A DNA stretch of 64,000 bases from contig JBBPFI010000003.1 in the NCBI GenBank assembly GCA_037974965.1, positions 2,046,001-2,110,000 on the forward strand. Reading direction: 5' to 3'. Positions 30,720 through 43,029 of the stretch are shown in pieces. Position 1 is the stretch's first letter. Every line of letters begins with the position of its first letter. The notes beneath the pieces were generated by a model. That model saw only the letters and a list, made by a program, of their open reading frames with translations, made no database searches and had not been told where the DNA came from. The DNA comes from Dacryopinax spathularia (Eukaryota; Basidiomycota; Dacrymycetes; Dacrymycetales; Dacrymycetaceae). The translations under genes and the position numbers were made by a program.

Positions 30720-31586
30720 ATGTTTCTGTCCTCCGCATTCGCTTTTTTCCTCGTCGTCAGCAATGCCGTGCTCGCCGCACCGCAGATTGTGACGAGCATA
30801 GAATCTACGCACCCGGCTATCTCGATTGGCAGCACCCGCATTGCCACTGCAACGATTGGTAGTTCTGTGGCGGCTACATCCGTCTGTACTGGAACCCCTG
30901 TGAGTGTCATCAGAAAGTGACGTGTCCGTTACTGAAGGAGGTCTGGAGGTCATCCCCCCTGGCGGCTGCACCTGCACCCTGGTCGGTGTTTGATTACATG
31001 AAATCATCAGCTTTCACTGAAAACGAGCTCTAGATACCCGCTTCCCACATTGGATCGTCGTCTGCTGGCATTCAGGTGAGCCGAAACATGCCAAGGTGGC
31101 AGCAGGAAAAGTAACGGTGTACTAGGTCGAAACGACGGTTACCTCTCAACCGGCTGCTTCTCACGCGGTCGTTCCGTCGGTTGTTGGAGCGGCGCATGAG
31201 GTACGACTACAACCCAGAAGGCAAGGGGCATGAGCTCAACAGATGCTTCACAATAGGGTCAATTGGACGGTCTCAGCATCGGCAGCAGCGCAATTGCCAC
31301 GAGGGTGGTCAGTATACTCGCAGTCACGGACGTCGAGGCAGACCTAACAATCTATCACAGACTAGTACTCCAGCTTCGATCCCCTCCCCGACAGGCTTCG
31401 TATGTCCCAAAGACTACTTCTGCATGTGTGAATGTGCCCCTGCGGCAACGGTAGGTCGTACGGCCATTCGAATGGTTGACCTTCATGCTGAATATGCTAC
31501 AGAGCACAATGGCGCTAGTGCCTACTTCGGTGTTAACTACTGGCCCCCCAAATGGGGTTCACTCGTCGGTCGCGACTACTTTGTAG
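30720..31586 (+). CDS. Small secreted cysteine-containing protein of unknown function
   Basis: The start MFLSSAFAFFLVVSNAVLAA is a signal peptide with cleavage likely after AVLAA. About seven short exons follow, most joined in phase 0. The mature protein is Ser/Thr/Ala/Val-rich, with two short Cys clusters: GGCTCTL and, near the end, VCPKDYFCMCECAP. The tail runs STMALVPTSVLTT to a stop at 31584-31586. Introns lie near 31036-31075, 31076-31124, 31200-31256, 31311-31361 and 31452-31502. The first intron border (near 30900-30940) is uncertain. I do not recognise the family. Secreted, small, Cys-bearing proteins of this sort are common in fungal secretomes (cell-wall or host-contact proteins). 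Confidence 0.55.
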
Positions 31587-33127
31587 GCGCGTCGTCGCAC
31601 GTACTTGGAGCATGAGAAGGGATTGATGCCTGGTTCTACAATTGGTCAGGCTTGGGATCTACATGCACCTGGACTCACCTCACAATCTCTTTTCTTTTTT
31701 GCGTCTCATAACTCGCCGGACATCTGATCCGCATCCTGTCTTTACGTTGAAAAATGGACATTCACAGTTTATCGTTGAGTAGAGGCGGATCGCCTCTCTC
31801 TGCACTCTTAGAACACGGAACAGGCTGTGGAGCGGGCGCACAATTGAACAGGAGGTCTCTAGCATTGCTTGCGACACTCTCCCGCCAGGGCTTCCGTGAT
31901 TAAAGGCCTACCGTGAGAAGGTGGCTTAGTACAAGGCGCCCAGCCACATCAACAGGGTGCGATGGTCAGCTCGATATAGAACAGACAATGTATCAAACAG
32001 CGTACACAGCCTGGCAGGATCGACTGTGGTGCGGGCAATCCTGGAGCAGAGAAGGGTGGTGGGCGTTGAGCGTTCGTTCACCCAAATGAGCAGTACTTAT
32101 TAAGAGCAGAAGGGAGGGTTGTCACGTGATCTGAACGAACAGGTTGACCGGCTCGACGGAGAACATCAGAGAAGACAAGCGCAACCATGCATCTGTTACA
32201 GTCTAGGATAGATGGAAGTGTAGCGTTGCTTGCCGTCATCAGGTAAAATCAGATCCGCGGCTGAGTGACCCGGGGGACCGGCACCCAGTGTGGGTGGCTT
32301 GTATCCCGCGTTGGCCGTTCTTTTGCTTAGCGTAAGCTCGGAGCAACTGCCGAACAGATCTCTTCACGGGCCGAATAGCGTCGTGTTACGGGCTTGGGCA
32401 TTCTTAGGTATTCCTTATCTAATCGACAAGATTGAGTCGTCAAGGAGCCTGAGCCTGTTTGTCGCCAGGACGGCAGATTGGTCAAATGGCAACGTTGGTG
32501 ACGGTCACAAGCCTGTCACGTGGTTTATATTAAAGACACGCGAGGACTCCGCCTTCGCACCGTATCCTCCGCCTTCTCGGAATGGAAATACAGTCAACGG
32601 GTACGGCTGCACACCGCAACGCCTTCAATGCCGGTCATCACTCACTCATTCCTTTCGCGCCGTCGGAATGGTGACCGACCCCCGTTGCCCCATCCGTCAT
32701 TCGTTGTTCCCAATGGCAACCTCCAACTCCCTTCGATCCCACCTCAAACACAGGCAACCGCCGACGCTTCGTTGGTCGTACCACTTTCACTCTTTGCGCA
32801 ACGCTGCCTGCCTTGCCGTCCGCTCTTCGACCCGAACCCCTTAAAATGCCTGACCCGAATCCCACCTTCACGTCTCTCTCAGGGATTTGCTCCTCAACCA
32901 TCGCCTCGTTTCGTTCTCTTCTCGTCCTCCAAGCGCAGCCGGCCTGCTGCTCAGCTCTTCCTTCCTCACGTTGTGTAGACATCGTTGTATGTGCGATCTC
33001 TCGGACGTTGCGGGATATCTTGGTTGACGACCGTCTGCAGTGGCGTTGACCGCATCCACTCGTTAGGCCGGCCCTCCAAAACACCTCTTCGACAGACTGC
33101 AAGACAGCCTTCACATCCTGATCCAAC
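31587..33127. other. Intergenic before the Rds1/'s17'-like secreted protein gene
   Basis: I find no gene. From about 32540 to 33127 the plus strand is pyrimidine-rich, as expected for a strong promoter and long leader. No repeat recognised. Confidence 0.5.
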
Positions 33128-34697
33128 ATGAAGTTCTCAACTCTGGCGGTTATTGTGCCTCTCGTAGTAGCGGCTCAAGCGCGAGCATTCGCCATTCCCG
33201 ACCTCGCAAGTCGCGCAAACAAAGGAGCCGCTGCTGCCAAGGGCAAAGCCGTCAACGCGGCTGGGAACGGCAGTGGCAAAGCAGCCGCCACGACCTCGCC
33301 GTCGCAAGCATCGAGCACGTCGACTGCCTCAGGTGCCACGGCGTCTAGCGACCCTGCATTTTGCGGCAGCGATCCCCAAAAGTCGCTCTGTCTCCTTACC
33401 TCGCAGGTTCAGACCGGGCTTGAGCAGGATGGGCAAGAAACCCCGGAAGCGGGACAGGTGCCCTCTCTGACATCATTCAATAACTTGTAAGTTATCGTGT
33501 TGTCCCTTGCCTGTATCGCTCATATTCGGACAGCATCAACTACTGTGCCACCCGACCGGACCTTCCTTTGACCAATGGCCAGCAGGTGAAGACGGGTTCT
33601 TGCAACCCCACGCCTATGGGTGTTATCATTAGTCAAGGTGTGTCCGACTGACACATGACATCGATCGCCATTTCCTGATGGCGGCCACGCAGACAAGATG
33701 CCCAGCTGCAAATTTCAGTCCCCTAAGAATCTCGACGTCATCCAGTCGAATACACCTTTTACCATCAGCCTGGCGATCAACAACCTCGAGACGGGCAACT
33801 TCGTTAGTGCCACTCAGAACTACTATGCAGCCCCCGCACAAACGAACCCGGACGGCATTCTCATCGGTCACAGTCACGTTGTCATCGAAGAGATCGATTC
33901 TCTCACAAGCACCAAGCTCACGGACCCTACTCGGTTCGCGTTTTTCAAAGGTCTGAATGATGTGGCCGTGAATGGCATCCTTACCGCGGACGTTACTGGC
34001 GGACTTCCGGCGGGGGTCTACAAGATGTCGACGTGAGCAGGTCTATCTGGATCACAATATTAGGGTGCTGATGGTTCTGTCAGTATCAACTCTGCCGCTA
34101 ATCACCAGCCCGCCCTAGTTGCTATCGCCCAACATGCCGCTTTGGATGATGCCGTCTACTTTACGGTCAGTGTGCATCGCCACTTCAGTGACTATCCCCA
34201 ATCTTATGTCGTCCACCTAGGTATCGGACGATCCTTCGGCTGTGACCGTGTCGTCTGGTTCTGCAGGGAGTGCGAGTGCCGCGGGTGGCTCGGGTACATC
34301 GAGCAGCACCACTTCCAGCGAGGTTGCCAGCAACACTGGAAATGCCGGTGTCGGAGCGAAAGGTGGTAAAGGGGGTAGTAACAAGGTGAACACGACATCC
34401 TCTGCTTCATCTGCTGCTGCCACCTCTGCCAAGACCGGGTCGAAAGGTCAGGTCGATGCGGGCCTTGGCGCGAGCAAAATCAGCAAGACGACCGCGTCGA
34501 CGGTCGCCGGTGGTGCTGCCACGTCTGCGAAGACCGATTCGACAGGCCAGTCCGGCGCCAACGCTGGAGCAAACAAGAACAAGAACAGCAAGACGACATC
34601 GACAGCTGCCGCGGCTGCTGCAACTACTAAGTCGTCTATCGGAGGTGCCGCTGGGAAAGGGCAAACCACGGTCGCCGAGCCTCCGTCGTGCGATTGA
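33128..34697 (+). CDS. Secreted protein of the family often mislabelled 'ribosomal protein s17'
   Basis: The signal peptide MKFSTLAVIVPLVVAAQARA is followed by an Ala/Lys/Ser-rich pro-region. The conserved domain begins INYCATRPDLPLTNGQQVK and contains SCNPTPMGVIISQ, FTISLAINNLETGNFVSATQ, then ILIGHSHVVIEEIDSLTST, FAFFKGLNDVAVNG, and INSAANHQPALVAIAQHAAL. These are hallmarks of an abundant secreted fungal family with no known biochemical role; it is unrelated to ribosomes. A long tail of about 150 residues follows, made of imperfect Ser/Thr/Ala/Gly repeats with spaced lysines (TSAKTGSKGQ, TSAKTDSTGQ) and ending in PPSCD. The tail looks O-glycosylated and wall-associated (inference). Four introns, near 33490-33533, 33637-33693, 34033-34081 and 34166-34220. 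Confidence 0.8.
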
Positions 34698-35797
34698 GCA
34701 CCGGCTCCGTGTTTTGTCTTGCCGTATTTAGAGCATCCCTTTCCCTCTTCGCATATAACCCGGTGCTGGTTCGCTATGTTTTTCTTGTTCGCTATTGTTT
34801 CTCTTGTAGTCATGAATGTCCAATGTGCATGGGAGGCCTGACAGCGTGCCCTGACGCCGGTCGTCGCATGGAAGCGGGCGTGAGGATGGGTGAGGCTGCA
34901 TCGGTAGCGGTTGAGCCCAGAGTGTCTCCCTGCGCGCGCGCAAGGGGCCCACGTTGAGAAGCGTTGAGACGGTTGACGGGAGAGGGGACCACAAGTACAA
35001 GCCGATGGTGGATAAGAGGATCCAGTTATTGTTTGCGCGGGCACGACGCGTATTATGTAGAAGGGGACATGGGCTCCCAAGAGTACTGTACACTACTTGC
35101 TCAGCAGCGAAAGCGGTGGGTGAGAAGACACCCAAATGACCGAAGCAGGGCATTTTCCGGAGAAGTCTGGGCCGCTGAGTGGCCGGCGGGCACGAGGCGC
35201 GTGGCGGCGTCCCAATATTGAAATAGCTTCCGTATTGGTGAGCGGAAGCAGAGTGAAGTAGTCAGCCGTCGGGTGGGGGTGTTGGGGGCGAGGAGGGTTG
35301 AGTAGTGCTCCCCCTTTTCTCATCAGCAGCGCTGTAACGTGTCCGCCCTCTGCCGCCCCGCCGACCCGCGCTCGCCAAGTCAGTAGTGACCGGCCGTTGG
35401 CCCGTTTGGTTGTGGGAAGGGGGTCGCCTCCCTTTTCCACCCGATTCCTCCATCGATTGTCAGACGAGCTGAAAGGAAATCAATTCGGCGAAGTAAGCAA
35501 CTGCTGACACCCCCAAACCCCCCACTCGATCCGATTGGCCCTCCCCTCCATTTCACCTCCCCTCCCCCTCACCCTCTCCTTCACCGTTTCACGGGCGCCT
35601 GTTCGTTGGCCACCAGCGCGACAATAACGGGTCCACCTCCCCCGTCCTCATCGCCGAACCACGCGTCCTCACCGTCTCATCATCCTCCCCCTCCCGCCTC
35701 CCCCCACTTCCTCACATCCAGAGGCCCCCTATCCGCCCCGCACTCTTCTCATACCCCGCCTCACCGTATCCCCAATCCTTTCCCTCCTCGTCCTCTC
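34698..35797. other. Intergenic upstream of the STH1/SNF2-type gene
   Basis: The stretch from about 35500 to 35797 is a C-rich leader region. No gene or repeat recognised elsewhere in it. Confidence 0.5.
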
Positions 35798-38700
35798 ATG
35801 GCAACCCCCGCCCAACAATGGGGGAACGCCCAACATATGCAGCATCTCTTCATGGTATGTCAAGTCCACCTCTCCTCCCCCCTTCCATCCGTTAACCATC
35901 TGCCTGTATGCGCAGCTTCAGCAGCAGCAGCAGCAGCAGCAGCAGCAATCGAATGCATTCGCCGGGCAACCTCGTCAAGCTGGTCCACACCCGGCCGCCC
36001 CCGCTATCACGCATGGAATGGCGCATGGCCATCCCCATGCACCTTCGGTCAACGGCCATCCAGTCGCCAACGGGTCCCCTCTGAATCCACAGTCCATGAC
36101 GCCTGAGCAGATGGCCCAGGCAAAAATGGCTGCCCAGCAAATGCACGTCTTCCACTACGCGCAAAAGTTGGGAATGACTCGCGAGGCTGTCAGTATCTGG
36201 AATGCGCAACTCAAGCTCTTCAACGTGCTTGATCATGGCAATGCTGCTGCCGTACCGGACGAGCTTCTCCGTAGCATCCGTTTCAAGGATAGCGCTCAGC
36301 CAAAGGTCGAGAGTCCGGACGCGCGGGGTCATACCCCCGTCGGCCAAGCGCAACCTTCGAATATGCTGGGGAAGAGGAAGATGGATGATACAGACGCCCC
36401 TACAGACGAAGATGCATCGCCCGTCAAGCGCGCCAAAGTAAACGGCACTGACAGCACGCTCGCCCCGCTCACGCACCATGACAGCACGGCCATGGCGGAT
36501 ACCGCTCCGCTTGGTCGCGAACGGCCGTCCGTTGCGCCTGAGGTACCCGCTACGTCGGTAACCGAAGCAGTCAAGGGAGGTTCGCCCGTCGTCGTTGCGC
36601 CCGCCCTCGCGCAGCCTACTTCACAACCGAACCTGCAGGCCACTGCTCCGCCTCCCGCAGTGGTCCCTGTTGTGGCGCCGGTTACAGCCCCGCCGATGCC
36701 TGTCCCTATGCCCCTCCCTGTTGCCGTGGTCCACCCTCCTCCGCCTTACCTGCTTGAGGAAGACAAGACCTCCGGAATATATCCTTACAACGCCTACATG
36801 AAGCCGACGACGCTAATTGTGCCGGGTCGCCGGGTCCAGATACCATCATTGTTGCCCAGAGGCCTCGGGGTTGATGCCTATGCCATTCGTAGGGAGCGTG
36901 ACCGTTTCATCGAGAAGCGCATCGAAAACCGACTGGACGAGTTGAACCATGGTCAAATGGTTGGCCCATCCAGGGTGCGCGAGGCTTACGTGGACACGAA
37001 AACTGGCAAGGCTGCATCTGCAATCAAGGCTCTCATCGAACGCAAGGCTTTGCTGCTTCGCGAGAAGCAACGAAAGCTGCGTTCTCAGCTCGTTCAGGTC
37101 GTGCAGCATGCCACCGCTCTTCCGGGTGTCAGCTGTCTTGATCGGGACATGTTCCGCAAACAGAGGCGACCTGATCTCGCTCAAGTCCGTGCCTTGGAGA
37201 AGCTGGAGCGGAAGCAGCGGCACCAGCGCGAAGGACGCGTGCGCGCTGCCCATCGGCAGGAGCTTGAAGTCATCTGCAATCACGGCAAGGAGCTGTCGCT
37301 CCAGGCTGAAATCGCGCACGCTAAGCAGAAACGCTTCGGCGCAAAGGTTGCAGCGTTCCACCAAGCGGCAGAGAAAGAGGAACAGAAGCGAATCGAGCGG
37401 ATCAGCAAGGAGCGTTTGAAGGCCTTGAAGAATGACGACGAAGAGGCATACCTGAAGCTCATCGATACCGCCAAGGACACTCGTATCACGCATCTTCTGA
37501 AGCAGACCGATCAATATCTTGATAATCTCGCCAGCATGGTGCGCGCCCAACAAAACGACGATGTCCACAAGGAAGCGATCGAGCGGGAACTTCAAGAGCA
37601 AGCGGATGGCGATTTGGTCTTAGAAGCCGGTCCGGCCAGCGAAGCAACGTTCGGTGCCACAAGACAGGACGATCCTGCGGAAGATTCTGGCAAAGTCGAC
37701 TACTATGCTGTCGCTCACAGCATCTCCGAAAGAGTTACGCAGCAGCCATCGATCCTGGTAGGCGGCAAGCTGAAGGAGTACCAGTTGAAGGGTTTGCAAT
37801 GGATGGTCAGCCTCTACAATAACCGGCTGAATGGCATTCTCGCGGACGAGATGGGTCTCGGGAAGACGATCCAAACCATCTCACTCGTCACGTTTCTCAT
37901 TGAGAAGAAGAAGCAGCAAGGGCCGTATTTGATTATCGTGCCGCTCTCGACCATTACGAACTGGTCTCTGGAGTTCGACAAATGGGCACCAAGCGTCAAG
38001 CTCATCGTGTTCAAGGGCACACCGAACCAGCGCAAAACTCTCTCCGCGCAAGTCCGTCAGGGTAACTTCCAGGTGCTCCTCACAACGTACGAATATATCA
38101 TTAAGGATCGCGCACTTCTCAGCAGACCGAAATGGGTACATATGATTATCGATGAGGGTCATCGATTGAAGAACACCCAGAGCAAGCTTTCTCAAACGCT
38201 CATGCAATTCTACGTGTCCAGGTATCGGCTCATTCTCACAGGCACGCCGCTTCAAAACAACCTTCCCGAGCTTTGGGCACTGCTGAACTTCGTTTTGCCC
38301 AAAATCTTCAACTCTGTCAAGTCGTTCGATGAATGGTTCAACATGCCGTTCGCAAATACCGGTGGATCCGACAAGATAGAACTGAATGAGGAAGAGCAGC
38401 TGCTTATCATCCGTCGTCTGCACAAAGTGCTTCGGCCGTTCTTGCTTCGTCGGTTGAAGAAGGATGTGGAGAGCGAGCTGCCGGACAAAGTCGAGAAGGT
38501 TATCAAGTGCAAGATGAGCGCTCTTCAGCAAAAGCTGTACCAGCAGATGAAGACCGAAGGCATCTTGTATTCGGAGAAGACGGATGGTAAAGGCCGGCAG
38601 ATGGGCATTAAAGGGCTCAGTAACGCCATCATGCAGCTGCGCAAGATCTGCAACCATCCCTTCGTCTTCGACGAGGTCGAACGCGCCATAAACCCTGCTG

Positions 38701-40608
38701 GTGTCACCGATGATAACATCTGGCGCACTGCCGGGAAGTTTGAGCTATTGGATCGTATTCTGCCCAAGCTTTTGAACCACGGTCATCGGGTCCGTATTAG
38801 CCGTTCCTGCTCATGATATTCGCTTACCCCGTGCAGATCCTCATGTTCTTCCAAATGACCGGCATCATGGACATCATGGAAGATTACATGCGTTTAAGAG
38901 GCCACAAGTATCTGCGTCTGGATGGAGCTACCAAGCAAGAAGACCGAAGCGGTATGCTGCAGGTCTTCAACGCGCCGGATTCGCCGTACAATCTGTTCCT
39001 TCTTTCCACGCGTGCGGGCGGTTTGGGTTTGAACCTGCAGACTGCAGACACGGTTGTCATGTGCGTTTCCTGTTCTATTCCTGCCGATAACTACTGAACC
39101 GCGATGAAGCTTCGATTCTGACTGGAATCCTCATGCGGATCTCCAAGGTGCGACATTTTTTTTTTTGACCCGGCTGCGCTTCCTCCCTAATTTCTCCTTC
39201 AGCTCAGGACCGCGCGCACCGTATCGGACAAAAGAAGGCAGTGTGCATTCTGCGGCTTGTCACCCAGAACAGCCTTGAAGAGGAGATCCTAGACCGGGCG
39301 AGGGGCAAGCTGGACATAGATGGCAAAGTCATTCAGGCCGGTCGCTTCGACAACAAGAGTACCCAGGAAGAGGCGAGTTTCCTTGTCAACAATCATCTCT
39401 GCAACGCGGTCTGACCCAACTTGTAGCGAGAGCGCTTCCTGCGGTCCATGCTGGAACAAGAGTCGGATCAGACGGAGGAGAGCGGTGACATGAATGACGA
39501 CGAAATTAACGAGATCTTGGCTCGCTCTGATGAGGAGCTTGAAGCGTTCCGGAAGATGGATATAGAGAGGGAACGCGAAGCTGAACGCGCATGGAGAGCC
39601 AGGGGCGGGCAGGGCCCGAAGCCGGAACGGTTGATGCAGGAAACTGAACTTCCAGAATTGTATCGCCGGGAACGCGTCCCTCAGAGCCTGTTGGATGAAG
39701 CGGAAACGCTACAAGCCGAGGGCCGCAGCGCTCGCGCTCGCGCCCCTGTCAAGTATACCGACGACCTCGAAGAGAATGAAGATTTCATGGAATTCCTAGA
39801 CGACAAGGAGGGCGGCTCTGATTTTGAGGAGTGGCAGGCAAAAAAGGAGGCTCGGAGGAAACGAAAGGTAGAAGTGGAGACGCCGGTGTCCGACGAAGGC
39901 GCTGTCAAGAAGAAGACCAAAGGTCGGCCGCCAAAGAAGAGAGAGGATGTCCAGTCTCCTGCCGTCGCCGGAAAGCGCAAGCGGGGCGACAACGGTGAAG
40001 CATCAACTCCTTTACCGGAAGAGGGCGACGGTATGCGCAACATCAAGCGTCAGAAAACACTAACGGCGTTGTCGCCGCAAGTGACGCAGCGGATGAAGTC
40101 GATATTCCAAGAGTGCTACCAAGCTGTTGCCACTGCTGTCGACGAGACGGGAAGAAAGCGATGTGAGCTGTTCCGCGAACTTCCGTCGAAGAAGCTATAT
40201 CCGGAGTACTACACGGGCATCATCAAAACGCCAATCGCGATGTCAACGATCCGCAAACGTCTCAATGCCGGCCATTACAAGACCGTGGCTGAATATCGAG
40301 ACGACTGGCGCTTGATATGGCACAACGCCCGCACCTTTAATACGGAGGACTCCTGGGTCTATGCCGATTCGGTCGAGCTGGAAAAGGTGTTCGACGAGGC
40401 ATTCAATAGGTTGACCGTCGGTACCGATCTTCCTGGTGCTGACCCTTCCACTAACGAAGATGAGACGGGGTCGAATTTGCTCGAGGACGAAGACGAAGAG
40501 CAAACTCCCGCCAGGCCCAGCCGGTTGCGCTCCAACGGTGGCAAGCGAGGCCTTCGAGGAGTCAGTGACAGCCCTGCAGGCCAAGATTCCGACTTGAGCG
40601 ATGGATGA
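35798..40608 (+). CDS. STH1: SWI/SNF-family ATPase with bromodomain (Sth1/Snf2 type)
   Basis: This is the catalytic motor of an RSC or SWI/SNF remodeller. The first exon is [19 protein letters not shown], and exon 2 opens with a poly-Q run (35912-35945). HSA-like basic helices occupy about residues 370-480 ([16 protein letters not shown]). The helicase part starts [20 protein letters not shown]; Walker A is DEMGLGKT, motif II is DEGH, motif III is LTGTPLQNN, and the C-lobe has [35 protein letters not shown] and [13 protein letters not shown]. SnAC-like sequence [15 protein letters not shown] follows, then a bromodomain ([20 protein letters not shown] to [12 protein letters not shown]). About 1,500 residues. 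Introns at about 35855-35911, 38790-38836, 39060-39111, 39150-39203 and 39373-39426 (GC donor). Whether Sth1 or Snf2 cannot be settled by eye; the bromodomain and HSA fit both. Confidence 0.88.
35912..35945 (+). repeat. CAG repeat coding poly-glutamine
   Basis: A run of about ten CAG/CAA codons at the start of exon 2 of the remodeller gene, a likely site of length variation. Confidence 0.85.
39373..39426 (+). other. GC-AG intron in the STH1/SNF2-type gene
   Basis: CAGGAAGAG is followed by GCGAGT, and the acceptor is TTGTAG at 39426 (54 bp). The join gives [18 protein letters not shown], the conserved stretch after the helicase C-lobe. The intron carries in-frame stops. Confidence 0.82.
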
Positions 40609-40957
40609 TTATGGGCCGTGTTTTCCTTTCCCTTTCCGCTTCTTTCTGGTTCAGATGCTGTTGTGATCCATGTATTTGTAACTCGTGTATCTTCATCGCA
40701 AGTAATCGGATGTGTCATTATCGTCTGCCATTGGATGCCCACCCTGTTGACTGGAGCTTCCGCCGTTGAGGGTCCTCGCTCCCCGCTGATTGATTGCTGT
40801 TGTCTGTCCGCGCCTCGAGTTGGCCTCGTGTTTAGGACAACGAGGACAACGCTGACTCTGAGCGGTGTCGACTCTCCAAATGAGTCTATTACGCTCCCTT
40901 CCGACTTCCCGCCATCGACTTTAGATACGCGCCCTTCTCCCACCTCATCACGAGGCG
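40609..40957. other. Intergenic before the NAT9-like gene
   Basis: No gene seen. A pyrimidine-biased leader precedes the ATG at 40958. Confidence 0.45.
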
Positions 40958-41714
40958 ATGCAGCTTAATGCTCACCTAGCTGTCATCGGCCAGGGTGTCG
41001 TGTTTGTCCCCTACCGTCGTGAACACGTGGAACTATACCGTAGTTGGCTGGCCAAAGTTGAAGGCATCCAGGTGGATGCCGTCGAGGTGGAGCAGGAGGT
41101 ATTGGGTCAAAGTAAGCGGTTTGGCCCAGCGTTCCCGCCTTTCGCTGAGGGTTGGTTTGAACGGGTAGACCTATGGGAGCAAGATGAAGATAGTGAAACT
41201 TCTGCACTCTGCCGCTTGGATTTTCTCTGAACTTCAGCCAGCATTTGTTTCTGTTGTTTTAGCTGTTCCACGGGACAAGCGAGGGGAAGATTTGACCTAC
41301 GACGAGATCAGACGCCTACCATCGATCGGCATTGTGCAGCTTTTCCTACACCCTGGTGAGAGGGGCCGGATGGCGGAGGTCATGATCTTTATCGGAGGTA
41401 CGCAGACTTGCGAGACAGCGTAACCATGTTCCATGACTGTGCTGCAAGCAGATAACGCATACATACGTGCCGGCTACGATTATGATGCGCTGGGACTATT
41501 GCTTTCGTATGCCACCTCGACGGAATCAGGCCTACACCTGGCGCCTTACAATTTCTACGTTCGGATCCCTGTGGTCAACGAGCCTTTCAAGGCCCTTTTC
41601 CGGAAGTTTGGCTTCGACCAGGAAAAGCCGGTGCCGGAGCACCCGGAATACATCGAGCTTAGCGCAGGGCGCATATCTTGGGACGCTGATTTCGAACTTC
41701 GCGACTATGATTAG
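40958..41714 (+). CDS. N-acetyltransferase 9-like protein
   Basis: The N-terminus HLAVIGQGVVFVPYRREHVE matches the NAT9 start (GxxVxLVPYRxEHV). A middle WEQDEDTFVSVVLAVPRDKR segment corresponds to its DEDKxTFIVLD strand. MAEVMIFIGADNAYIRAGYD and YDALGLLLSYA stand for the acetyl-CoA loop and helix, and PVVNEPFKALFRKFGFDQE is the C-terminal NxxSxxLFxKxGF motif. Three introns are assumed: about 41098-41148, 41199-41245 (giving DEDTF) and 41399-41451. The LTASEP motif usual in the family is not seen and the CoA loop is poorly preserved, so activity is doubtful. Stop at 41712-41714. Confidence 0.6.
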
Positions 41715-43029
41715 TCCAATGTATCCAGTACTTGTATTCCTACATCTACATTCCGCGAAGGTGCAGTGCATTGGTGAACTTGCCAATGTGGATCGAAGTT
41801 GTATTCGTATAAATCTTCAATCACCAAACCGCGAACGAATAGTTGCAACCCAGAACAGGCTGTGTGGCAGTTACACGAAGGTTCGGATCATCTCACGGCG
41901 GTCTCACAGAGCCGTACGGTTGGGCGAGGCCTCGCCGCCTCATCCTTGTGTGCGCTCAGGATGCATCGCTCGACCGCAAGCAACAAGAGAGCCCTCAATT
42001 TGAAGCTTGATCATCCGGCAGGTGGCTGCGCGAGGCCATACGATGATTGGACCTAAGGAGGGCGACGGCATGTATCATGCAGGTGCTGTATCCCCGGCCA
42101 CAGAGTTAGTGAGGCCTGGAGCAACGATGATACCCCCTCCCTCCCCAGGATACATGGACGCCCTCTCAGCTGGCGGTTGACTGCAAGCGAACAATGGTCT
42201 GTCCCTCCAGTCAGTCAAACTGCTACGCAATCGAGCAATCGGGAAAGGGCAAAGCATTCAGGATAGCAGAACAATCGAGGTGCTTGCGCCTCCAGAGCCA
42301 GAAAGCGTGAAAGAAAGCGAAACCCGAGGCGGACTACCATGGGCGACAGACGGTCCGGTTTGCGGCCGAACCATCTCCGCATGAGTCGATCGCAGACCTC
42401 CCATCCCCGTATGGTTAGATGCTATGGAGTGTCCGGTGGGGTTTCAACAATCATGCTTGGGAGACAACAAGCACCGGCTCGGTTCACCATAGGCCAGGTC
42501 GGCTTGGGATCGTCATATGGGTAGCGAGGTCCGGGACCGCCTATAAGCCAATTTGCAGCCTATACCAGAAGCCAGTCTTTGCATCACAGGTATCCGACCT
42601 GAACAAGCGAGGCTCGTGCAGCTCGACTCAGTGCTCCTCTGTCGGGCTAGTCGGAGCGACTGTTTGGTCCGATCGGAGGGGGTCCGTGTACTGTACTTGA
42701 GCCGGCATACTGCCGACGCTGAACTATCGCCGGGAGAGCTGTAAGGTGTAAAGCCATCCGGATAGCAACGGGAGAAGGGACAGTGACATCCGGCTTGAGA
42801 AAAGACACTGGCAGTACTATTGCTAGCGACTTGTGGCGCGGCGGGGAACGTCTAGCAGAGGTATACATGTTGACTAAACCCGTGTTCCGGGCTAGGGCGG
42901 TGAGTTGGACTGCGCCACTCGAACATCGCCCTCGCCTAAGTGTCGAGCAGTGCGCGCTCTCTGACGGCCCGTCATAACGACCGTCACGTCGTCGGGAGAC
43001 TCTCTTGTTCACAATTCGGTATATATGCT
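41715..43029. other. Intergenic between NAT9-like and PTAR1-like genes
   Basis: 1.3 kb without any recognisable frame, RNA or repeat. It has many short open frames on both strands, none with family signatures. Confidence 0.45.

Noticed and set aside
36846-38657. Minus-strand open frames of about 250 codons (36846-37601 and 37881-38657)
   Set aside because: They lie exactly antisense to the conserved helicase gene and have no family features; they result from its codon bias.
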